Shown in pieces: positions 23,355 to 28,649 of a stretch of 28,649 bases of DNA. Each line of letters starts with the position of its first letter. Positions within the stretch are counted from its first letter, which is position 1. The translations under genes were made by a program, and so were the position numbers. Below the pieces are notes generated by a model, which did no database searches, was not told where the DNA came from, and saw nothing but the letters and a program-made list of their open reading frames with translations. This DNA comes from JABJAG01 sp038137215 (lineage in GTDB: Bacteria > Pseudomonadota > Alphaproteobacteria > UBA6615): assembly GCA_038137215.1 (NCBI GenBank), contig JAYQBG010000032.1:1-28649 (forward strand), read 5' to 3'.

Positions 23355-23375
23355 GATATTTACAAGATATATCAG
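23355..23375. promoter_or_regulatory. Candidate GntR operator, site 1
   Basis: ATATTT-ACA-AGATAT followed by ATCAG, a near-perfect dyad 38 bp upstream of the regulator's ATG. It shares the 11-mer AGATATATCAG and 16 of 21 bases with site 2 at 24091-24111. The location suits autoregulation and could also affect the divergent PRISE-like gene. Confidence 0.5.
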
Positions 23376-23412
23376 TTGTGTTTTAGTGATGGCGAACAAG
23401 GGGAGCATCGTC

Positions 23413-24072
23413 ATGGGCGCCAATCCGGGCATCAGTCTCACAGACCAGGCCTACGCACGGCTCGAGGAGCTGATCGTCACCCTGCAAATCCCGCCAGGCC
23501 AGGCGATCTCGGAGAGTGAACTCTGCGAGCAGACCGGCTTTGGCCGCACCCCTGTCCGTGAGGCCCTGCAGCGGCTGTCCCGGCAGAAACTGGTCAATAT
23601 TTTGCCGCGCCGGGGGATGTTCATCACCGAGATCAATGTGGAGACCCAGCTCTATCTGCTGGAACTGCGCCGCGAGGTCGAACAGCTGATGGTGCGCCTC
23701 GCCGCCCGCCGGCGCACCGAGGACGAACGCTTCCAGTTCGGCGAGATCGCCAGCGCCATGGAGCAGGCCGCCGAGGCCCACGACGACGCGGCCTTTCTGG
23801 CTCTGGACAAGGCCTTCAACGAACTGGTGGGGCGGACCTGCCGGAACCCGTTCGCCCGGGCCTCCATGGAGCAGTGGAACCCGCTGGCCCGGCGTTTCTG
23901 GTATCAGCATCACCAGCAGGTCGGCGACCTGTCCCGCATGGCCGCCCTGCACGCGGATATCGCCTGGGCAATCGGTGCGGGCGACGAGGCCGCGGCCGGG
24001 GAAGCCTGTGACCTGCTCATGAATTATCTCACCGGGTTCACCCGCGCGGCGCTGGACGCCGAACACGCCTGA
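23413..24072 (+). CDS. GntR-family transcriptional regulator with FCD domain
   Basis: 219 aa from ATG 23413, with AAGGGGAG 7 nt upstream; GTG 23386 and ATG 23389 in frame are possible earlier starts. The winged helix is at about 8-72, with the recognition helix region TGFGRTPVREALQRLSRQKLV. The FCD ligand domain follows (about 78-210). In FCD proteins an Asp-x3-His pair starts the metal/ligand site; here it reads ALDKAFNELV, with Asn in the His position, while LHADIAWAI later keeps a His. Ligands of this family are usually organic acids. The matching sites before this gene and before the flavoenzyme gene suggest it controls both. Confidence 0.92.
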   Translation: MGANPGISLTDQAYARLEELIVTLQIPPGQAISESELCEQTGFGRTPVREALQRLSRQKLVNILPRRGMFITEINVETQLYLLELRREVEQLMVRLAARRRTEDERFQFGEIASAMEQAAEAHDDAAFLALDKAFNELVGRTCRNPFARASMEQWNPLARRFWYQHHQQVGDLSRMAALHADIAWAIGAGDEAAAGEACDLLMNYLTGFTRAALDAEHA

Positions 24073-24090
24073 GCTCACATAAAGCCAGTA

Positions 24091-24111
24091 AATATCTCAT
24101 AGATATATCAG
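24091..24111. promoter_or_regulatory. Candidate GntR operator, site 2
   Basis: Perfect dyad ATATCT-CAT-AGATAT followed by ATCAG, 31 bp upstream of the flavoenzyme's ATG and 18 bp past the regulator's stop. Nearly identical to site 1. The AT-rich patch stands out in GC-rich surroundings. Confidence 0.55.
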
Positions 24112-24142
24112 ATGGGCCCAATGCGGCCGGACGGAGACACCG

Positions 24143-25759
24143 ATGACAGACAAGAAAACACTGAAATACTGGGGCTGGGGCTATGCCGAAGACGGGCTCT
24201 CCGCCGACGAGACCAAATCCCTCTTGCACACTTTTTCCGAAGGCTTCGGTATCGGACCCTCCCGCGACGGGGCATTTCCCGCACTGGATGCGATCGAGCT
24301 ACCGGCGCCTAAGCTTGAGGCACCGGCCAGCGTGGCGAAGCTCTGCACGTCCGACACCCATGACCGGGTGGTGCATTCTTTCGGCCAGTCCCAGCCGGAT
24401 TCGATCCGCATCTACAACGGTGATTTCGACCACGCGGTGGATCTGGTCGCCTATCCCGAGACCAGCGAGGATATCGCCGCCATCTATGACTGGGCGGGCG
24501 ATGCCAGGGCGGCCGTGATCCCCTTCGGCGGCGGTTCCTCCGTGGTTGGCGGCGTCACCAGCGATGTGGGGGGCGGCTATAACGGTGTCATCTCCGTGGA
24601 CACCACCCGCATGAACAGGGTGCTCGAGGTGGACGAGGTCTCCCGCGCCGCGCGCATCCAGGGCGGTGCCCGGGGCCCGGAGCTGGAGGCCCAGCTCAAG
24701 CCCCACGGCCTGACGCTCCGCCACTTCCCGCAAAGCTTCGAACACTCGACCCTCGGCGGCTGGATCGCCACCCGCTCGGGCGGTCATTTCGCAACGCTTT
24801 ACACCCATATCGACGATCTGGTGGAAAGCACCACCATGGTGACCCCGGCGGGGGAGATCGTCTCCCGCCGCCTGCCGGGATCGGGCGCGGGGCCGAGCCC
24901 CGACCGTTTCGTGGCCATGGGCAGCGAGGGGGCGCTGGGCATTGTCACCGAAGGCTGGGTGCGCCTGCAGGGTCGCCCGACCTTCAAGGCGACAGCCGGA
25001 TTTCGGTTCACCGATTTCTTCGATGCCGCCCGCGCCGTGCGTGCGGTTTCCCAGGCCGGGCTGTTCCCGGCGAATGTCCGCATCGTCGATGGCACGGAAC
25101 TGAAGGTGAACGGCGCCGGCGACGGCTCCTTCACCCTAATGGTCGTCTCGTTTGAGAGCGCGGATCACCCTGTCGATGTGTGGATGGCCCGGGCCGAGGA
25201 ATGCTGCCTCGACAATGGCGGTGTGGTCGATGTGGACTGGCGCGACAACCCCGAGGCCCATCTGCAGGGTGCCGTCGGCGCCTGGCGCACCGCCTTCATC
25301 CGCATGCCCTATAACCGCGAACAGCTGACCCCGCGCGGCATCATCTCGGACACCTTCGAGACCTCAACCACCTGGGATGCCTTCGAGAATTTCTACGAGG
25401 CCATCAAGGATGCCACGCAAACCGCGATCCGCGAGGTGACTGGCCATGAGGGTGCGGTCTCCTGCCGCTTCTCCCACGCCTATCCGGACGGGCCTGCGCC
25501 GTATTTTGCCTTCCACGCGCCGGGCGATCCGGGCGGCGACGGCCGGGCGATGCTGGACCAGTGGCAGGAGATCAAAAACCGCTGCTCGGATGCGCTCATC
25601 GCCAATGGCGGCACCATCACCCATCATCACGCCGTCGGCCGCGACCACCAGAAATGGTACGAGCAGCAACGCCCGGAACTGTTCGGGGATATCCTGGGCG
25701 ACGCAAAGAAGCGGCTGGACCCGAAGGGCGTGCTCAACCCCGGGGTGATTGTGGGGTAG
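24143..25759 (+). CDS. FAD-binding oxidase, alkyl-DHAP synthase-like (VAO/PCMH fold)
   Basis: 538-aa flavoenzyme; GGAG lies 8 nt before ATG 24143. The PCMH FAD-binding domain has PFGGGSSVVGG at residues 127-137 and PQSFEHSTLGGWIATRSGGH near 196-215. The C-terminal domain carries the HHH cluster H494-H496 (TITHHHAVGRDHQKWYEQQ) and the ending DPKGVLNPGVIVG. The opening KYWGWG and RDGAFPALDAIELP, together with HHH, are marks of alkyldihydroxyacetonephosphate synthase-like proteins rather than plain GlcD lactate/glycolate oxidases. Whether it makes ether lipids or oxidises a hydroxy acid is open: no DHAP acyltransferase is nearby, and regulation by GntR-FCD suggests catabolism. Confidence 0.88.
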   Translation: MTDKKTLKYWGWGYAEDGLSADETKSLLHTFSEGFGIGPSRDGAFPALDAIELPAPKLEAPASVAKLCTSDTHDRVVHSFGQSQPDSIRIYNGDFDHAVDLVAYPETSEDIAAIYDWAGDARAAVIPFGGGSSVVGGVTSDVGGGYNGVISVDTTRMNRVLEVDEVSRAARIQGGARGPELEAQLKPHGLTLRHFPQSFEHSTLGGWIATRSGGHFATLYTHIDDLVESTTMVTPAGEIVSRRLPGSGAGPSPDRFVAMGSEGALGIVTEGWVRLQGRPTFKATAGFRFTDFFDAARAVRAVSQAGLFPANVRIVDGTELKVNGAGDGSFTLMVVSFESADHPVDVWMARAEECCLDNGGVVDVDWRDNPEAHLQGAVGAWRTAFIRMPYNREQLTPRGIISDTFETSTTWDAFENFYEAIKDATQTAIREVTGHEGAVSCRFSHAYPDGPAPYFAFHAPGDPGGDGRAMLDQWQEIKNRCSDALIANGGTITHHHAVGRDHQKWYEQQRPELFGDILGDAKKRLDPKGVLNPGVIVG

Positions 25760-26603
25760 GGCCCCACCCGTACACCCGCATCGCGTTCCCGCCCATCAGT
25801 GCGGCGTGGTCGCTGGCGGACAGCCAGTCATCCTGGCGGAAGGCCTCCACGCCCTGTTCGTAGCTGAGTAATTCGACCGCCCGGGTCCAGTCGGTGCCCC
25901 ACATGCAGCGGGGCAGGCCGAAGGCGTTGAGAATGCGCTCTACCGGTTCGCGGATGTCGGTATAGGGGAAGGGCTCGTGCGACAACGTGCAGGCGCCGCT
26001 GATCTTTACCGTGACGTTGTCGTAAGCGGCGAGTGCCAGCAGGTTCGGCAGGTCGGCCCAGCCGTCCTCGGGCGCGGGCGGGTGGAACGGCTGCACCAGA
26101 CCCATATGGTCCACCACCAGCGAGACGTCCGGGAACCTCGCGGCGATTTCAGCTACCTGTTCGTGGCGCTGGGTGCAGTACACATTCACCGGCAGATCGT
26201 GCACCCGCGCCGCGTTGAGCAGGCGCGCGATTCCGTCGTCTCCCACGTCATCCGAAATCCCGTGGGCGAGCAGCAGGCGGATGCCGACCGTGCCGTCCCG
26301 CGCCGCCCAGTCGGAAATTTTGTTGGCCGCGTCCGGGTCGGCTGCATCGAAGGGCGTGACCAGCCCGAACCGGCCTGGATATTCGGCCTGCACCTCCAGG
26401 GCGAAGCTCGGGTCGTAGCGATACATGGTGTAGGCCGAGACGAGAATCGCGCCGTCAACACCCACGGCGTCCATGGCGGCGACCATCTCCGCGCCGTTGG
26501 CCGAGGGCGGGCCTGTCAGTACGGCAGCCCAGGGCCGGCCAGGATGGTCGTGCTCATAGGCGTGGACCTGGGCGTCGATAATCGGAGATTGCTGTTTTGC
26601 CAT
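25734..26603 (-). CDS. Amidohydrolase family 2 (PDC hydrolase-like TIM barrel)
   Basis: 289-aa metal-dependent hydrolase of the amidohydrolase-2 group, which includes 2-pyrone-4,6-dicarboxylate lactonase and decarboxylases. ATG at the complement of 26601-26603 has GGGGGAAATAAGG upstream. The first metal motif reads D-A-Q12-V-H14, so the first His of HxH is Gln. VDHMGLVQPF (about 165-174) and the conserved WGTDW with its catalytic Asp (about 236-240) are intact. Gln in the HxH motif is seen in lactonase-like subgroups, so a lactonase is more likely than a peptide-bond enzyme. Its 3' end overlaps the flavoenzyme's end by 26 bp in opposite orientation. Confidence 0.88.
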   Translation of the reverse strand: MAKQQSPIIDAQVHAYEHDHPGRPWAAVLTGPPSANGAEMVAAMDAVGVDGAILVSAYTMYRYDPSFALEVQAEYPGRFGLVTPFDAADPDAANKISDWAARDGTVGIRLLLAHGISDDVGDDGIARLLNAARVHDLPVNVYCTQRHEQVAEIAARFPDVSLVVDHMGLVQPFHPPAPEDGWADLPNLLALAAYDNVTVKISGACTLSHEPFPYTDIREPVERILNAFGLPRCMWGTDWTRAVELLSYEQGVEAFRQDDWLSASDHAALMGGNAMRVYGWGPTPQSPRG

Positions 26604-26708
26604 GGCCTTATTTCCCCCAACTGGGACTATAGCGCTGGCGGTGCGACTGTTCTCAACTTTGTTGGTTTGTCATCTCGACGCCCCGGTTTATCGTCGGCAA
26701 AAGAGACA

Positions 26709-26723
26709 TGTGGTGTGTCCACA
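26709..26723 (+). other. Small hairpin just before lipocalin-like gene
   Basis: TGTGG-TGTGT-CCACA, directly upstream of the strong ribosome site AAAGGGGGGGAAG. It is short and may only affect leader stability. Confidence 0.25.
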
Positions 26724-26738
26724 AAGGGGGGGAAGCAC

Positions 26739-27140
26739 ATGACCAAACACATCGGAACCTGGGCGCTGGTCCGGGTCGAGGCCGTTGACGCCGAGGGCAA
26801 ACCCGTCGTCCCGCCGCCCTTCGGGGGCGAGAATTTCATCGGCCGTGTCGTGCTGACAGCAGAGAACCGTCTGTCGGCCATGATCACCGACGCCCGGCCC
26901 GTCATTCCCGATGGCGAGGTTCGCGACTACTCATGCTACACGGGCATCTACACCTTTGACGGGAAGACTTTGATCACCAAGGTCGATGCCTGCTCCGATC
27001 CGGCCCGCATGGGGACCGAACAAATCCGCGATGTGACCTTCGAGGACGGTCTGATGGTGCTGCGTCCGCCGTTGCAGCCCTATGGCGACCGGCCCGCAGA
27101 GCAGCGCAGCCTGTGGTGGGAGAAAATTTCTGACGTTTGA
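26739..27140 (+). CDS. Lipocalin-like domain protein
   Basis: 133 aa from ATG 26739, which follows AAAGGGGGGGAAG. The start GTWALVRVEAVDAEGKPVVPPPFG and the middle RLSAMITDARPVIPDGEVRDYSCYTGIYTFDGKTLITKVDACSDPARMGTE-like stretch (quoted in parts: YTGIYTFDG, LITKVDACSDP, EQIRDVTFEDGLMVLRPP) match the lipocalin_5-type beta-barrel found beside catabolic genes. No signal peptide is present, so it is cytosolic. A ligand-binding or isomerase-like role is possible; no catalytic residue can be named. Longer frames reaching back to 25977 are shadows of the amidohydrolase. Confidence 0.8.
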   Translation: MTKHIGTWALVRVEAVDAEGKPVVPPPFGGENFIGRVVLTAENRLSAMITDARPVIPDGEVRDYSCYTGIYTFDGKTLITKVDACSDPARMGTEQIRDVTFEDGLMVLRPPLQPYGDRPAEQRSLWWEKISDV

Positions 27141-27185
27141 GTTCTGGCCGTTTTGTCTTACCCGGATGGCGGACGTTACTTTCAA

Positions 27186-27215
27186 CCCTCTCCTCCCCCA
27201 GTGGGGCGGAGAGGG
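27186..27215. repeat. Family C palindromic repeat, copy 3
   Basis: CCCTCTCC (27186-27193) pairs with GGAGAGGG (27208-27215), with an inner CCCC/GGGG. Located 45 nt after the lipocalin-like stop; may act as a transcript end. Confidence 0.65.
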
Positions 27216-27280
27216 AGAGAGTGGATGGGTTCGTTCGGTGGAACCAAAGCGGATAGCCGCGCATCTCGTCGTCGCATGAG

Positions 27281-27367
27281 CCCTCATCCTGAGCCTGACG
27301 AAGGAGGGGGCGGCATCCTCATACTTCGTCCCTTGGCAAGCTCGGGATGAGGAGGCTCAGCATGAGG
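27281..27367. repeat. Family B palindromic repeat, copy 3
   Basis: CCCTCATCCTGAGCCTGACG at the left and GAGGCTCAGCATGAGG at the right repeat the arms seen at 20745 and 23193. An extra inner segment (TTGGCAAGCTCGGGATGAGG) suggests a partial second arm inserted in the element. Confidence 0.65.
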
Positions 27368-27380
27368 ATGTTCAGGAGAT

Positions 27381-27408
27381 ACCCGGACCCAGCCCGCGTA
27401 TGACGAAT
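27381..27408. repeat. Degenerate family A2 half-element
   Basis: ACCCGGACCCAGCCCGCGTA followed by TGACGAATG resembles the 18872-18902 solo arm with several changes. Confidence 0.35.
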
Positions 27409-27501
27409 GGGGGATTTGTCCTTCCACGGACTCCCATTCCGCAGGCCCATGAGGCAAACTCCGCCGCATCGAATCAAGTCCAACAAGCACCCGGTTTCGC
27501 C

Positions 27502-28649
27502 ATGCCCAAACCCATCCATCTGAACCTCTTCATCCAGTCCCGCGGCCATCATGAGACCGCCTGGGACCATCCCGGCGCCGATCCGCGTTCGCTGATGGAC
27601 ATCTCCTACTACGCCGATCTGGCCAAGCAGGCCGAGGCGGCGCGGTTCGATTCGATCTTCTTCGCCGATGTGCTGATGATGACCAACGATGCCATGGAAT
27701 CCGGGCGTTTCTGGCCGGATCCGGTGATCATGCTTGCCGCGCTGGCCATGGAGACCGAAAAGATCGGCCTGATCGCCACGGGCAGTTGCACCTATTCCGA
27801 GCCCTACAATCTGGCGCGCCAGTTCGCCTCCATCGACCACATCTCGGGCGGCCGGGCGGCGTGGAACATCGTCACCACCTGGGTCGAGGCGGTCGCGGCC
27901 AATTACGGGCGCGAGCACACCGCCCATGGAGATCGCTACGAGATGGGCGAGGAGTTCGTTGCCTCCGTGAAGGATCTCTGGGACAGCTGGGCGGACGATG
28001 CGCTGGTGGACGACCGCTCTGGCAATGGCGTCTGCGGCAATCTCGACCGGATCACGCCGATCGATTTTCAGGGCGAGTACTATCAGGTGAAGGGGCCGCT
28101 TAACGTGCCGCGCTCCCCCCAGGGCCGTCCGGTTCTGGTGCAGGCGGGCGCGTCGGACCGCGGGCGGGATTTTGCCGCGCTCCACGCCGAGGCGATTTTC
28201 ACCGCGCATCTGGAAAAGGAAACCGCCCAGGAGTTCTACAAAGACATCAAGACCCGCGCGAAGGAGTTCGGCCGCAACCCGGACCAGATCGTTGTCTTGC
28301 CGGGCCTGAACCCGGTGCTCGGCGGGACTGAGGCCGAGGCGAAGCAGAACCTGCTGGACCTGAATGCCCGGATGGACCCGGAAGTCGGCCGCCGGACCCT
28401 GTCCCAGCGGTTTGCGGGGCATGATTTCGACCATATCGATCTGGACCAGCCCCTGAAGGTCTCGGACTTCCCGGACCCGGAATCCCTGGAGACCATGAAA
28501 AGCCGTGCCGCGCTGATCGTGCGGATTGTCGGCAATGAGGGACTGACGCTCCGTGAATTGCTGGCGCGGTTCGCCGGCGGGCGCGGTCACTACACCACCG
28601 CGGGCACGCCGGAACAGATCGCCGACCTGATCGCCGACTGGTGCGACCC
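27502..28649 (+). CDS. Luciferase-like FMN-dependent monooxygenase (NtaA/SnaA/DszA group), 3' end cut by window
   Basis: ATG 27502 opens a frame that runs uninterrupted to the window end: 382 residues of a protein usually about 430-460 aa. Features of the group include FDSIFFADVLM (residues 49-59), a GPLNVPRSPQGRPVLVQAGASDRGRDFAA-type region (quoted in part: SPQGRPVLVQAGASDRGRD, near 209-227), and the hallmark SGGRAAWNIVTTW at about 116-128. Such enzymes use FMNH2 from a separate reductase and O2 to cleave C-N or C-S bonds or oxidise sulfur compounds and aminopolycarboxylates. No flavin reductase is visible before the cut. The ribosome site is weak. The long minus-strand frame across this region (27319-28590) is a codon-bias shadow. 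Confidence 0.92.
   Translation, partial: MPKPIHLNLFIQSRGHHETAWDHPGADPRSLMDISYYADLAKQAEAARFDSIFFADVLMMTNDAMESGRFWPDPVIMLAALAMETEKIGLIATGSCTYSEPYNLARQFASIDHISGGRAAWNIVTTWVEAVAANYGREHTAHGDRYEMGEEFVASVKDLWDSWADDALVDDRSGNGVCGNLDRITPIDFQGEYYQVKGPLNVPRSPQGRPVLVQAGASDRGRDFAALHAEAIFTAHLEKETAQEFYKDIKTRAKEFGRNPDQIVVLPGLNPVLGGTEAEAKQNLLDLNARMDPEVGRRTLSQRFAGHDFDHIDLDQPLKVSDFPDPESLETMKSRAALIVRIVGNEGLTLRELLARFAGGRGHYTTAGTPEQIADLIADWCD

Larger units (their letters stand above)
27141..27501. other. 361-bp gene-free, repeat-filled intergenic region
   Basis: Contains, in order, a family C repeat, a family B repeat and a degenerate family A2 half-element. No credible open frame was found. The promoter for the monooxygenase must lie toward its right end. 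Confidence 0.7.

Noticed and set aside
25977..27140. 387-aa extended version of the lipocalin-like protein
   Set aside because: The first 254 codons are antisense to the amidohydrolase and its leader; a strong ribosome site marks ATG 26739.
13336..27408. CRISPR array
   Set aside because: The repeats are inverted, of several kinds and widely spaced; there is no regular direct-repeat/spacer pattern and no cas gene.
27319..28590. 423-aa minus-strand frame at the right edge
   Set aside because: Antisense to the luciferase-like monooxygenase, whose plus-strand translation shows the SGGRAAWNIVTTW signature and stays open to the window end.

Overview
The window is GC-rich and densely coded, and it looks like accessory catabolic DNA from an alphaproteobacterium, probably marine or Rhodospirillales-like. 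That guess rests on protein style (TAXI-TRAP transport, FCD-type GntR regulator, many acyl-CoA and fumarylacetoacetase-fold enzymes) and on intergenic palindromic repeats of a kind common in alphaproteobacteria. No rRNA, tRNA, CRISPR array, transposase or integrase was seen. Both ends cut genes: a TauD/TfdA-type dioxygenase on the minus strand (1-452) and a luciferase-like FMN monooxygenase on the plus strand (27502-28649). A 10-N assembly gap lies at 13369-13378.

Layout. (1) 1-8012: a partial dioxygenase diverges from a TAXI-type TRAP system (binding protein and fused permease). A ThDP enzyme, a fumarylacetoacetase-fold enzyme and an adducin-like class II aldolase follow. This reads as uptake and breakdown of an unidentified organic acid. 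(2) 8105-11886: a small membrane protein, an MscS channel with a doubtful start codon, an MDR oxidoreductase, a two-lobed AhpD-fold protein interrupted by an in-frame TGA exactly at the second active-site cysteine, and a small secreted orphan. (3) 11937-16364: an SDR, an OsmC protein, hydroxypyruvate isomerase, an alpha/beta hydrolase and an atypical crotonase, on mixed strands with palindromic repeats between them. (4) 16620-20731: two unequal acyl-CoA dehydrogenase subunits, a second fumarylacetoacetase-fold enzyme and a type I extradiol dioxygenase with a full set of active-site residues. This suggests aromatic meta-cleavage feeding CoA chemistry. (5) 20844-28649: an M14 carboxypeptidase, a PRISE-like reductase, a GntR regulator next to an alkyl-DHAP-synthase-like flavoenzyme with matching operator-like sites, an amidohydrolase, a lipocalin-like protein and the partial monooxygenase.

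The most important observation is the probable selenoprotein at 10337-11440. Two separate open frames (ending at 11056 and starting near 11105) are one frame split only by TGA. Reading TGA as selenocysteine gives C-F-Y-U-T-T-G-H, the AhpD CxxC-x3-H active site with Sec for the second Cys, and a SECIS-like hairpin follows. No selenocysteine machinery is in the window, so the rest of the genome must be checked for it. Three families of inverted-repeat elements fill many intergenic gaps. One of them forms a 70-nt nested structure between the two acyl-CoA dehydrogenase genes.
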